This document shows, in pieces, positions 53,472-62,299 of a DNA stretch of 64,000 nucleotides (positions are counted from its first letter, which is position 1; the number at the start of each line of letters is the position of its first letter). This DNA comes from JAWKSY01 sp041402125 (GTDB lineage Bacteria > Planctomycetota > GCA-002687715 > DRQF01). The DNA lies in contig JAWKSY010000002.1 of the NCBI GenBank assembly GCA_041402125.1, positions 62,001-126,000 of the forward strand, written 5' to 3'. The translations under genes were made by a program, and so were the position numbers. The notes under the pieces were generated by a model. It did not search any database. It was not told the origin of the DNA and worked only from the letters and a program-made list of their open reading frames with translations.

Positions 53472-54833
53472 ATGGCGCGACGCGGACCCTCGATCGCATT
53501 CCTGATCGGCGGCGCACTCCTTCTGTTCGCCGTCGGACTCACGGTCAGGAGAGGGTGGATTGGAACCGATTCGCGTCGCTCCGTCTCTCGCGACGACGCG
53601 GCCGTCTGTCGCCTCCGCATCGTGGTCGACGATGCGTTGACGATCGGTCGGTCGCCCCGGCCGGCTCCGCCGTTCCTGCTCATCCTCGAGGATGAGGGTC
53701 GGGTCCGAGTCCATCGCTCGGTGCCTCGCAAGGATGGAACGAACGAGGTCACCTTCCTCCGACGAGAGTGGACGCACTCAACCACGGCGCGGATCCACGC
53801 CCGCGGACTCGGCCTTCATCAAGTTGACCGGCAGGTTGCTCCGGATTCGGTGATTTCCATCCCTCCTCCATTCATCCTCCGACCCCGTCCCGCCTCAGGC
53901 TTGTACGAGTCTCTCTGGGTGACCGTCGAGAGATCGAGAAAGCGATCGTCACTGGAGTCCGTCGGCTTCTCTGGAATCGCCTTCAGTCCGACGGCGTGCG
54001 GCACGTCGTGCCGGCGGCGGCCGACGGAGCTCGAACTCCTGCAGTTCGTGATGGAACGTCAGGGTATCGGCCGGATCTCACGTCCCACCCGTGGTCTCGA
54101 CGACCAGCGGGTGTGGGACTGGGTCGCTGAGCTCGGCGGGGCGGCAGAGATCCCGAGCGAGCCGACGGACTGGCCAGGAGAGGCTGTCATCGCTCCCGGA
54201 GCCATCGTCGAGCCGGGCTTCGTCCTCGGCTCCTCGTGCGTGGGGCTGATGCCCATTCTCGACCTGACTCCCGGCGACGAGGTCGTCTTCCTCCTCGACG
54301 GCGCGGGACCGAAACCCCTGACGATTCGCGTCGCGCCGGATCTCGAGGGTGTGGCCCTCTGCACCTGGTTTGACCGCAATCGATGGACCACGCAGAGGCT
54401 CGCCACCCGCCCGCGAGGCGGGGAGGTGACCTTCGAGATCGAAGGGGGCGTTCATGTCGAGTCCATGGTCGTCGGGAGACGAGGCGGAAGCATCGTCCTC
54501 TACGCACCCGTCGGCTCGACGGACGAGGACATCGTGGATCGCGACTTCCGGTCCGTCGTGACGCGGCGCCTCGATGTGGATCTCGGATCAACGGAGAACC
54601 GGACGGACGATCACCGTCGTGTCTACCTCGGCATCCATCTCCCGACCTACGACATCCCCGGCGTCTGGAGCATGTCTCGACTGGGGACGGTCTGGGTCAA
54701 ACTCACGCGGGAGGAGATCGCAAGCGGAGGGGCCGTCGTCGAGACCGATGTCCGTCCCGACCCGTCATTCGAGCTCGTGATCCAGGACGAGGCAGGAATC
54801 GAGCGCGTCAGGCATGATTGTCGAGTTCGATGA
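53472..54833 (+). CDS. Membrane-anchored beta-rich protein, paralogue 1
   Basis: 453 residues. ATG at 53472 (GAGAGG upstream). One N-terminal helix (IAFLIGGALLLFAVGLTV), then a beta-rich outer part: CRLRIVVDDALTIG, PFLLILEDEGRVRVHRSVP, LATRPRGGEVTFEIEGG, VHVESMVVGRRGGSIVLYA and the ending FELVIQDEAGIERVRHDC. The same blocks in the same order recur at 55306-56685, so the two are diverged tandem paralogues. I recognise no named domain. Followed by a short gene and the second paralogue. Confidence 0.65.
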   Translation: MARRGPSIAFLIGGALLLFAVGLTVRRGWIGTDSRRSVSRDDAAVCRLRIVVDDALTIGRSPRPAPPFLLILEDEGRVRVHRSVPRKDGTNEVTFLRREWTHSTTARIHARGLGLHQVDRQVAPDSVISIPPPFILRPRPASGLYESLWVTVERSRKRSSLESVGFSGIAFSPTACGTSCRRRPTELELLQFVMERQGIGRISRPTRGLDDQRVWDWVAELGGAAEIPSEPTDWPGEAVIAPGAIVEPGFVLGSSCVGLMPILDLTPGDEVVFLLDGAGPKPLTIRVAPDLEGVALCTWFDRNRWTTQRLATRPRGGEVTFEIEGGVHVESMVVGRRGGSIVLYAPVGSTDEDIVDRDFRSVVTRRLDVDLGSTENRTDDHRRVYLGIHLPTYDIPGVWSMSRLGTVWVKLTREEIASGGAVVETDVRPDPSFELVIQDEAGIERVRHDCRVR

Positions 54834-54999
54834 GTCGTGGGGCAGGCTCGAACGCGAGCGGCGACGGTTGCGCGGGGTTCGGAGGACAGGACGTGGCCAG
54901 CCGTCGGACTCGAGTTCGGACGAGACCTCGTCTGATCGGGACGTCGAAGGTCACGGGATGCCCGGCATCGACCAGAGGCGGGAAGCGGAGGAGCAGAGA

Positions 55000-55284
55000 T
55001 TGACCGAGTCGAACTGGTTCGCCCGTGCCGTCGCGGCCGGGTCCGGCGGTCGGACGCGCCGCGTTCATCTCGTCCTCCCGGACGGGAGCGTCCGCACGGA
55101 GGACGTGCTTGGCGTGGTCGCCGAGTCCGCCGATCACGCGGTGGCGATTCACCCCATCGAAGTCTCCTCTGGCTCCGGCGAGGCTGGAGTCATGGTCGTG
55201 GCGCTCTCACGCGCGAACCCCAGCGGTGCTCAGCTCGTTCTCCTCCCCGGCGCCGCGAACGTCGCGCTGGTTCGCGCCGAGTGA
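55000..55284 (+). CDS. Small beta-rich protein between the paralogues
   Basis: 94 residues from a TTG at 55000 with GGAGGAG upstream; the frame is open back to 54814, overlapping the previous gene, but no earlier start has a ribosome site. Strand-rich: RTRRVHLVLPDGSVRTEDV, HAVAIHPIEVSSGSGE, GVMVVALSRANPSGAQLVLL. Not recognised. Confidence 0.5.
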   Translation: MTESNWFARAVAAGSGGRTRRVHLVLPDGSVRTEDVLGVVAESADHAVAIHPIEVSSGSGEAGVMVVALSRANPSGAQLVLLPGAANVALVRAE

Positions 55285-55305
55285 CCTCGATCCTCGAGGT
55301 AGGCC

Positions 55306-56685
55306 ATGGCGTGCGCGCCGAGGGAGATGTCCGTGCGCCGACGTCAACGAGTCTCCGTCACCGTTGGACTGGCCTTGCTCATCCTTGTCGTCGTCCTGGG
55401 CTCGGTTTCCGTCCGGCGTGAGATCGCGCGGCGAGACGCGGCGCCCGAGATCTCGCCCTTCTGCTTCCTGCGCGTCCTGATCGATCGGCCCATTGCCTTC
55501 GGCGGACCGAGTTCCAGCCCCGGCCCCTTCCTTCTGGTGATCGACACCGACGAAGGGACGCGGTACCTCCGCTCTGTCGAGCTCGACGACGGCACGGAGG
55601 CCGTGGGGTTTCGACGAGAAGTCTGGCCTTCGACGGCGCGGGCCTGGGTCTGCTCCGAGTCGATCGGCCGACATGAGCTCGAGTTCGATGGGACAGAGGA
55701 ACGCGTCGTCGTCCTCGAGTCTCCGGTGATCCTCTGGCCAAAGGCGGTCCGGGGTGACGACGACGTTCTTCAGCTCGCCGTGTCCCATTCGGACGGTTCT
55801 TCTCGGTCCGAGAGGCTCGAGCCCGTGACCTTCGTGCGCATCGACTCCTCGGAGGGCCCGTTCTACTCCCGGATCTGGAGCGAACCGGAGTACATTCTCC
55901 GCGTCATGGAAGTTCGCGACGAGGTCGAGAGGTTCGAGCCGAAGCGTCTCGGCGGCGAGCCCGGACAATCAGGTCCCGCGCTGAGCGAGCCGATCGAACT
56001 CGAGCCGGATGAGGGCGGGGGAAGGGCCGCGTTCCCGGCCGGATCCGTGGTCGAGATCCTGCGGATCGATGACGAGGATCGCACGACCGTCGTCGGTCAT
56101 CTCCGATGCGAGGATCCCGGCGACGAGATCGCCGTCCATCCCCTCGCAGAGGACACGCGGGAGCTCGCCGTCCATTTGCCGGACGAATTCGACGGCGTGG
56201 TGACCTGCCGAGGGTTCCGGTACGGCGAAGGCTACGTCCAGCGACTCGCGACGCGAGGACGGAAGGGAGTCGCCCGCTTCGAGCTCGCGGATCGCGCCTA
56301 CGTGAAGATGATGGCGGTCGGCCGAAGGGAGGGGAGGATCGTCCTCCACGCGACGGGGTACCTCAACTTGAACGGGAGCTGCGAAGTCGACTTGCGGCGC
56401 ACCGCGACGACGTCGTTCCGGCTCGATCTTCCCGCTGCGGTCTCGAAAGGAGAGCAGGGAACTCGAACCGTGCTCGGCGTCAGCATCGAACGCCCTTGGC
56501 AACGGGGATACTGGCAACTGTTCAACGGGGATTCGGTCTGGATCGCCCTCTCCGACGAGGAGCGGGCTCGCGGCCGAGTGGAGGTCGAGGCCGAAGCCGG
56601 GCTCGCATTCCGCTCGGAGTTCGAGATCGTCCTCCAGGATCGAGCGGGTCGCGAGGTCTCGCGAGAGAGGTGCCGGAAACGATGA
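55306..56685 (+). CDS. Membrane-anchored beta-rich protein, paralogue 2
   Basis: 459 residues. ATG at 55306 with GAGG 6 nt upstream. Helix VGLALLILVVVLGSVSV, then FCFLRVLIDRPIAFG, PFLLVIDTDEGTRYLRSVE, LATRGRKGVARFELAD, YVKMMAVGRREGRIVLHA and the ending FEIVLQDRAGREVSRERC, matching paralogue 1 block for block. Its stop overlaps the next start as ATGA. The pair plus the neighbouring lipoprotein look like one operon of surface-exposed proteins; role unknown. Confidence 0.65.
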   Translation: MACAPREMSVRRRQRVSVTVGLALLILVVVLGSVSVRREIARRDAAPEISPFCFLRVLIDRPIAFGGPSSSPGPFLLVIDTDEGTRYLRSVELDDGTEAVGFRREVWPSTARAWVCSESIGRHELEFDGTEERVVVLESPVILWPKAVRGDDDVLQLAVSHSDGSSRSERLEPVTFVRIDSSEGPFYSRIWSEPEYILRVMEVRDEVERFEPKRLGGEPGQSGPALSEPIELEPDEGGGRAAFPAGSVVEILRIDDEDRTTVVGHLRCEDPGDEIAVHPLAEDTRELAVHLPDEFDGVVTCRGFRYGEGYVQRLATRGRKGVARFELADRAYVKMMAVGRREGRIVLHATGYLNLNGSCEVDLRRTATTSFRLDLPAAVSKGEQGTRTVLGVSIERPWQRGYWQLFNGDSVWIALSDEERARGRVEVEAEAGLAFRSEFEIVLQDRAGREVSRERCRKR

Positions 56686-57914
56686 GTCGCCAGGGTCCAC
56701 GAACGGCACCGAGCGTAGTCGGCGACGACCGACCCGAGAGGAGCCTCCGGCCGCACCTCGGTTGGGTGCAGGCGCTCACAGTGCTCATTCTTCTCGGCTG
56801 CGGCGAGGAGACGACTCGGACTCCACCCGAGCTCTCGCACGTGCAGCGCAACATCAAGATCCTCCTCCGGGAGCCGCCGCCCTCCGAGCTCTTCGGCATC
56901 CCGGCCGAAGCCACGGCCACGGGCCCCTCCGGCTTCACCCTCCTTCCCGTCGGGGGCTGGATGGACGAGTACTTCGAGCCCTGGGAGGACGTCCTCACGT
57001 CGTCCGACCACGACCCGGAGCCGGAGCTCCTCCGGATCACCTCGCCCTACTTCGAGCCGCGAGAGGTCGTGGCGCGTCGCACGTTCTGGGTCGATGCGCC
57101 GCCCCGGGTCGGCGCCGTTTTCGATCGCGACCTGAAGGAGCCCGTGGTGGATGGAGACCAGGTCGTCGTCATGCGCCGCGATCCCGCGCTCGGCCCGGTC
57201 GAGCCGGCCCGGTGGACGATCCGCGGGGACCGGGAGGGGATCGAATGGGGATGGGGGCACCCGAGTGACGTCTTGCGGCCCGGGATCGCGCATCGCGTCG
57301 TTCTCGAGAACGTCCCGGGCGTGGCGGTGGAGATCCCGCCTCTCGGACCCGGTGAGAGTGCATCCTTCGGCTATCCGAGCGGCCGGCTGATCGGTTGCGA
57401 GACGTCGGTGCCGGAGTTCGCGGGCGAGCTCGTGCGTCTCGTGGACGAGTTTGGCGGGACGGCTTGCGTGCGGCGGGTCCGGGAGAGCGGCCGCGTCACC
57501 CTTCTCGCCCCCTGGGAAGGCGACTACCTCGCCGTCGCTTCCATCGAGCGCGACGGACGCCGCTGCGTCCTGGCCGAGCCGATCCAGGTGCGGGCGGGGG
57601 CGACGGAGCCCATCCGTTGGGCCGGCGTCTCGACCTTGACGCTGCGGGTGAAGGGCGACGTGCCGACGCTCTCGTCGCGCTTCGCGGCGTATCTCGGGGG
57701 CGACATCTGTCACGTCGGCGGCGCGAGGGAGTCTCCGAGGGTCGAGGTTGCCACGCGCCTGACCTGGAGCGCGGACGGCCTGAAGGTGTCGTGCACCACG
57801 GGATCGGTCCTCAGCGGAACGGTGATCCTCCACGATCCGAAGGATGCGAAAGCCCACGACTGGCTGCACTTCGAAGCGACCTTCGACGGCCGCGACATGA
57901 TCATCGATCTCTGA
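56682..57914 (+). CDS. Lipoprotein of unknown function coupled to paralogue 2
   Basis: 410 residues. ATG overlaps the previous stop. Long basic N-terminus, then VQALTVLILLGC, a lipobox with Cys at about residue 40, so exported and lipid-anchored. The mature part is beta-rich (VVARRTFWVDAPPRVGAVFD, RVTLLAPWEGDYLAVASIE, STLTLRVKGDVPTLSSRFAA) with two Cys near CETSVPEF and DICHVG. Distantly like the two paralogues in spacing, but without their shared blocks. Converges on the FG-GAP gene. Confidence 0.65.
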   Translation: MSRQGPRTAPSVVGDDRPERSLRPHLGWVQALTVLILLGCGEETTRTPPELSHVQRNIKILLREPPPSELFGIPAEATATGPSGFTLLPVGGWMDEYFEPWEDVLTSSDHDPEPELLRITSPYFEPREVVARRTFWVDAPPRVGAVFDRDLKEPVVDGDQVVVMRRDPALGPVEPARWTIRGDREGIEWGWGHPSDVLRPGIAHRVVLENVPGVAVEIPPLGPGESASFGYPSGRLIGCETSVPEFAGELVRLVDEFGGTACVRRVRESGRVTLLAPWEGDYLAVASIERDGRRCVLAEPIQVRAGATEPIRWAGVSTLTLRVKGDVPTLSSRFAAYLGGDICHVGGARESPRVEVATRLTWSADGLKVSCTTGSVLSGTVILHDPKDAKAHDWLHFEATFDGRDMIIDL

Positions 57915-57950
57915 ACGGAACCGAAGAAGGCGATCCACGCTCTCGACGGC

Positions 57951-59726
57951 CTACAAGACCTCGATCTCGCAGCCGTTCGTCGCGGTGAAGATGGGGTTTC
58001 CGGTCTGCGGGCTCGGGGCGAGCGCGAAGGCCTGCAGGCGGATGCCGAAGCCCGAGAGACCCGGCGGAAGCAGATAGGCGAGGGTGATCCCGCCCGGTCC
58101 GAGGATCGAGGGCGCGAGCGGTCCGGAATTGCCGTCGAAGAGGACGTTGACCGGATAGGCCGCGAAGGGGGAGGGGTTCACCCAGACCTCCGGGAAGCCC
58201 GACGGCTGCGCGATCGGCGCCCCCGTCGCATGGAGCTGCGCCGCCAGGACCGGCACCGAGCCGACGTAGACCGACTGCGAGACGAGGAGCACGCTCACGA
58301 CGTCGCCGGCCTGGGCCGATTTGACGAAGGGGTGGCGCGTCGCGGGGGAGTTGACGCCGGTCCAGAGATCGAGATCCGCGCGCGAGCCTTCGAAGGGCGG
58401 CACCGGCGGCGAGAAGACCTGGAAGGCTCCGTAGAGCGTCCCGCCGAGGCGCAGCGAGCCGACCGCGATGTCGTTCCGGCCGTCACCGTTCATGTCGCCC
58501 GCGTTCGCGAGGGCTCGCCCGAACACCTGGAGGTCCTGCTGCGCGTACACGCGAAAGAGCAGCGTGTGGTCGAAGCCGGAGACGACGTCCAGGCGACCGC
58601 CGGCGTTGAAGAGCGTGGAGTCGTTCGGAGCGACATAGCCGAAGTCGTCGTACCCGTCGCCGTTGAGGTCGCCGAAACCGGCCACCTCCCTCCCGAGGCC
58701 ATCGTTGTTGAGGGAGTTCGTGTCCTCGAAGAGGATGCTCCCGTCTGCCCCCGAGATCACCGCGACGCGACCGGCGCCGTTCATCCCGTCGATCGATTCG
58801 TTCGGGGCGCTCGCGATGACGTCACCGAATCCGTCCCCGTTGACGTCGCCGGCGGCGGCCACCGTGGCGCCCCAGCCTCCGTTCGATCCCGAGCCGGGGA
58901 TCTCGTGAAGGATCGAGCCGTCGAAGCCCGAGTAGATCCTCACGTATCCCGCGTTGAAGACCGGAGCATCGGCGTAGGGCGATCCGCTGACGATGTCTGG
59001 GATCCCGTCTCCGTCGACATCGCCCGGGCCTGCGACCGAGAGTCCGAGCTCGTCGCCCGCGGCGCCGATGAAGTGGTGGATCTGGGCTCCCGTCGCACCC
59101 GAGAGCACGAAGACGCTTCCGGACTGGAGGGCGCCGACATCGTCGCCGCGCGCGCCGACGATGAGATCCTGGACGCCGTCGCCGTCGACGTCTCCCGCCG
59201 AAGCGAGCGAACAGCCCAGCTCGGCCCCGACGCCGGCGCCGTCGAGCTGGTAGAGGATCGACCCGTCGAATCCGGAATGGACCGTGACTCGCCCGGTGTT
59301 TGGCCCGGCGTAGTCGGCGAGGCGCGCCCCGAGCGCGAAGTCGTCGTAGCCGTCGCCGTTCAGGTCTCCTAGGGCGGCAGCGGCCCCGCTGGTGTCGTCG
59401 CCGGGGACGCTGGCATACACGGTGTAGAGGATCGATCCGTCCGCCCCCGAGATCAGAAGCGCGCGCGAGAGCCCGTCCGGGCCCGGCACGCCCCCGGGAG
59501 CGGGGATCCCCGCGATCAGGTCGGCGAAACCGTCGCCGTTCACGTCGCCCGCGCCGGCGAGCGCGTCGCCCAACGAGTACTGGAAGGGGGTCGCGAGCAT
59601 CGTCTGCGTGACCGGAAGATCGGACTGCGCATGCGCGTGTCCCGTGAGCAGCACGAGTGCGGATGCGAGGACCACGAGACCGCCGGCACGCGCGACGGCG
59701 CGGCGGGAGGAGAGCAGCGGGGGCAT
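57951..59726 (-). CDS. Secreted FG-GAP repeat protein, subfamily B
   Basis: 591 residues, ATG at 59726. Signal peptide GGLVVLASALVLLTGHAHAQ. FG-GAP loops DVNGDGFADL, DLNGDGYDDF, DVDGDGVQDL, DVDGDGIPDI, DVNGDGFGDV, DMNGDGRNDI. C-terminal domain (RADLDLWTGVNSPA, EVWVNPSPFAAYPVNVL, NGCEIEVL) is the same as in 31369-33150; both end with the same motif. It ends with TAG. A TAGGAT box lies 27 nt upstream of the ATG (59758-59753). Confidence 0.87.
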   Translation of the reverse strand: MPPLLSSRRAVARAGGLVVLASALVLLTGHAHAQSDLPVTQTMLATPFQYSLGDALAGAGDVNGDGFADLIAGIPAPGGVPGPDGLSRALLISGADGSILYTVYASVPGDDTSGAAAALGDLNGDGYDDFALGARLADYAGPNTGRVTVHSGFDGSILYQLDGAGVGAELGCSLASAGDVDGDGVQDLIVGARGDDVGALQSGSVFVLSGATGAQIHHFIGAAGDELGLSVAGPGDVDGDGIPDIVSGSPYADAPVFNAGYVRIYSGFDGSILHEIPGSGSNGGWGATVAAAGDVNGDGFGDVIASAPNESIDGMNGAGRVAVISGADGSILFEDTNSLNNDGLGREVAGFGDLNGDGYDDFGYVAPNDSTLFNAGGRLDVVSGFDHTLLFRVYAQQDLQVFGRALANAGDMNGDGRNDIAVGSLRLGGTLYGAFQVFSPPVPPFEGSRADLDLWTGVNSPATRHPFVKSAQAGDVVSVLLVSQSVYVGSVPVLAAQLHATGAPIAQPSGFPEVWVNPSPFAAYPVNVLFDGNSGPLAPSILGPGGITLAYLLPPGLSGFGIRLQAFALAPSPQTGNPIFTATNGCEIEVL

Positions 59727-59752
59727 GGCTCGACTCCTGAAGGGGAGCCCAG

Positions 59753-59758
59753 ATCCTA
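59753..59758 (-). promoter_or_regulatory. TAGGAT -10-like box upstream of FG-GAP gene
   Basis: CTTAGGATCTGG on the minus strand, 26 nt before the ATG at 59726. Recurring motif of this window; no obvious -35. Confidence 0.4.
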
Positions 59759-59902
59759 AGGGCGTCCGGAGTCGCGCGTCGAGGAGATTCTCACCGGCAT
59801 GCCCCGGCGCATCCGAAGCGCGGAGCCTTCCGTGTGCGCGGGGTGAAGATCGCGGCCGACGTCCCCCGACGTCGACCGCCGGTGACCCTCGAGGCGGGAT
59901 GT

Positions 59903-61150
59903 TCAAGCGATCTCGCAGAGGATGACCTCGCGCGGGCAGCGGAAGCGGATGGGCAGGGTGTCCGCGCAGCCGCGGCTGATGAGGATCGTCGTGCGCCCCC
60001 GGCGGAACTCCCGACCATTCCAGCGGTAGACGAGACCGCCCGGCATCTCGCGCTCGCCCACGGTGCCGAGGACGACCTGGCCGCCGTGGAGGTGGCCGGC
60101 GAGGGCGAGGTCGTGAGCGTCCTCGGGCAGCGAGGAGAAGTCGGCGGGGTCGTGCGCGCAGAGGACGTCGAAGCGGCCGCGCGTCGTCGCATCCGCGTCG
60201 GCGCGGACGCCGAGTCGCACACCGTCGAGGAGAAGCGGAGCGTCGGGAAGCCAGTGGCCGCCGGCGTCGAGGACTGAGCGTCGGATGCGCTCCACGCCGG
60301 CGACGACATCGTGATTGCCGGGGAGGGCGACGAGGCGCGTCCAGCGGGCGAGCGTTGGGAGGAGCTCGTCGAGCTCGCGGAATCCCCGCGGGGAATCGAC
60401 GAGGTCGCCGCCGAGGATCAGGGCGTGTGGTCGCTCGCGGATCACGACGCGCAGGAGATCCGACCGGACCGAGCGCGCGGCGAGGGCGCCGAGGTGGAGA
60501 TCGCTGGCCCAGAGGACTCTCACGGGAGCGTCGGGTTGGTGAGACCGGAGCGGGACCCGCCGGACGGCCAGCGGCAGCCGGGCTCCGAGTTCGAGGAGGG
60601 GCGGCGCGGTCGCGCGGCGCGCGCGGACGTCGTCGTACCAGAGGACGATCGCGAGGCAGCCGCGCAGCCAGGGGCGGACGAGGCCCCGGCCCCGCACCCC
60701 GCCCAGGAGCATGGTCGCCGCGATCGGCGTGACGGTCGCGACGACGCGCAGGAGGCCGCCGGCCCGACGGACCGCGGCCGCTTGCGTCCGGCGACCGCGC
60801 GGCCCGAACTCCGCGAGGAGCGGGAAGAGGAAGACGTTCCGGCCCTCGACGAGGTAGAAGGCGAGCCCCGCCGCGGGAAGCGCGAGGAGGATTGAGATCC
60901 TCGCCGTGAGGAGTCCGGCGGCCACGCCGGAGAGGGTGCAGCTCAGGTACTTCGCCCACCCCGCGCGTCGGAAGTCGACCAACCGTCGCGGATGGGATCG
61001 ACCCCGGAGCCGCGCGAGGACCTCCCTCATCCAGCGCCCGCCCGACTCGAAACCCCTGCAACTCCGACCCGCCGCGAGGAGGTCCGGATGCTCGTCAAGG
61101 AACGCCTCGGCGCGGGTCAGGAGACGGCGCGCGAGGGACGTTTCACCCAC
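59903..61150 (-). CDS. Membrane-associated metallophosphoesterase
   Basis: 415 residues. N-terminal third has membrane segments (LSGVAAGLLTARISILLALP, LLRVVATVTPIAATMLLGG, LRGCLAIVLWY). Catalytic part: VLWASDLHLG, ILGGDLVDS, ALPGNHDV, LCAHDP and LAGHLHGGQV, the five metal-binding motifs of calcineurin-like phosphoesterases; the layout recalls YkuE/YaeI, which act on lipid-linked or pyrophosphate substrates. ISRGCADTLPIRFRCPREVI is typical of that group. GTG at 61150 overlaps the end of the next gene by 8 bp, so the two are coupled. Confidence 0.88.
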   Translation of the reverse strand: MGETSLARRLLTRAEAFLDEHPDLLAAGRSCRGFESGGRWMREVLARLRGRSHPRRLVDFRRAGWAKYLSCTLSGVAAGLLTARISILLALPAAGLAFYLVEGRNVFLFPLLAEFGPRGRRTQAAAVRRAGGLLRVVATVTPIAATMLLGGVRGRGLVRPWLRGCLAIVLWYDDVRARRATAPPLLELGARLPLAVRRVPLRSHQPDAPVRVLWASDLHLGALAARSVRSDLLRVVIRERPHALILGGDLVDSPRGFRELDELLPTLARWTRLVALPGNHDVVAGVERIRRSVLDAGGHWLPDAPLLLDGVRLGVRADADATTRGRFDVLCAHDPADFSSLPEDAHDLALAGHLHGGQVVLGTVGEREMPGGLVYRWNGREFRRGRTTILISRGCADTLPIRFRCPREVILCEIA

Positions 61151-61685
61151 GCACGAAGATCCAGTGCATCCAGGCTGCCCAGGCGGTGCCGTTCCCGAAG
61201 ACGAGGGTGCGATGAAGCGCGGTCTCGAAGCGCGTGCAGCTCCGGCGGTGAAACACGAACTCGTCGTAGCAGATCATCCCCGTGGTGAAGAGCACGGTGG
61301 CGAGGATCGGGAGGAGGTAGACCTCCGGTCGCTCGGCGACGCTCGCCGCCATCATGAGGAAGAAGAGCGGCACGCCCCCGAAACCGAGCGCGATCAGCTC
61401 GCCCTTCCGTTCACGAGCTCCGACGAGCCGCCGTCCCGTGATGTGGTAGCGCCAGTCGAGATAGCCCGCGACGGTCGCCGCGATCCCCGCGACGCCGATG
61501 AGCCAGAGTTCCCAGGGGATGGTGCCGGCGTCGGCGAGGTCCGGAAATCCCTCTCGCCCGGAGACGAGCGCGAGGCCGACGACGAAGCCGAGGCCGGGAA
61601 GCGCGAGCGATCCGAGGCCGAGGATCGAATCGCGCAGCGGGATCGCGGCCGAGGAAGGGGGGGGTGCGAGAGTGGTTCGGGTCAT
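61143..61685 (-). CDS. Four-helix membrane protein of unknown function
   Basis: 180 residues from the ATG at 61685 (AGGA upstream; ATG at 61709 possible). Four hydrophobic segments (ALPGLGFVVGLALVSG, LWLIGVAGIAATVAGYL, LIALGFGGVPLFFLMMAASV, LLPILATVLFTTGMI). The C-terminus YDEFVFHRRSCTRFETALHR is rich in His, Cys and acids and might bind metal. Coupled to the metallophosphoesterase. A palindrome (61732-61746) sits in its promoter region, so it is probably regulated. Confidence 0.6.
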   Translation of the reverse strand: MTRTTLAPPPSSAAIPLRDSILGLGSLALPGLGFVVGLALVSGREGFPDLADAGTIPWELWLIGVAGIAATVAGYLDWRYHITGRRLVGARERKGELIALGFGGVPLFFLMMAASVAERPEVYLLPILATVLFTTGMICYDEFVFHRRSCTRFETALHRTLVFGNGTAWAAWMHWIFVRG

Positions 61686-61731
61686 GGGTCCTGCTCCGGT
61701 TGCAGACATCGGACCCGCCCGTCTTAGTTAT

Positions 61732-61746
61732 CTTTGCATTGCAAAG
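61732..61746 (-). promoter_or_regulatory. Operator-like palindrome in the promoter of the membrane protein gene
   Basis: CTTTGC-ATT-GCAAAG, AT-rich against its surroundings. On the minus strand TTGCTT, 17 nt and TAAGAC can be read as a promoter with the palindrome in the spacer. Suggests a dimeric repressor; none is encoded nearby. Confidence 0.5.
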
Positions 61747-61895
61747 CAATCACCGTCTTGCCAGGATGGCGAGCGTCGCGTTCGCCGGATTGCGCTCCGA
61801 TCGGTCTCCGGACCGGAATCACGGGCGGCGGCTCCTTCCCTCGGACGACGGAGCGAGACGCGAGGCTCGAGCCGTGGAGCGTCGGCCGGTCGGCC

Positions 61896-62198
61896 TCACT
61901 CCGGTCCCGGCAGGAAGCGGATGTCGTGTCCCGTGGGATGGAGCGCGACGAAGGGCATCCGGTCCGGCTCGCCGGACACGATCTCGTCGAAGGTCGCCCG
62001 CGCCGACTCGTCGACCATGTGGCGCACGATCGTGACCGGCAGGACAAGCGAGACGCCGGGGGCATCGGCACCGGCCATCCGCGGGTCGCCGAGGGACTCC
62101 ACGAGGCACGTGAAGGCGTGACTCCCACGCTCGGCCGCGATGACGGCGTGGGGAACAGGGTAGGTGGAAGGGTCACAAGCTTCGAGATTCGCGAGCAA
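61896..62198 (-). CDS. Small protein of unknown function
   Basis: 100 residues from a TTG at 62198 behind AGGAGGT; an upstream CTG (about 62240) after GGAGGAGG is another possibility, as the frame is open but has no ATG. Pattern LLANLEACDPSTYPVPHAVI, GSHAFTCLVESLGDPRM, VSLVLPVTIVRHMVDE, FVALHPTGHDIRFLPG. Not recognised. Follows the methyltransferase gene on the same strand. Confidence 0.45.
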   Translation of the reverse strand: MLANLEACDPSTYPVPHAVIAAERGSHAFTCLVESLGDPRMAGADAPGVSLVLPVTIVRHMVDESARATFDEIVSGEPDRMPFVALHPTGHDIRFLPGPE

Positions 62199-62299
62199 CT
62201 CGGTCCAGACCTCCTCGATCCACTCGCTGCCGTTCAGGGCATCCTCCTCCGCGACTCCCGCCGCCTCGTCGTCGTTCGTCCCGGATTCGAAGGGCGCGT

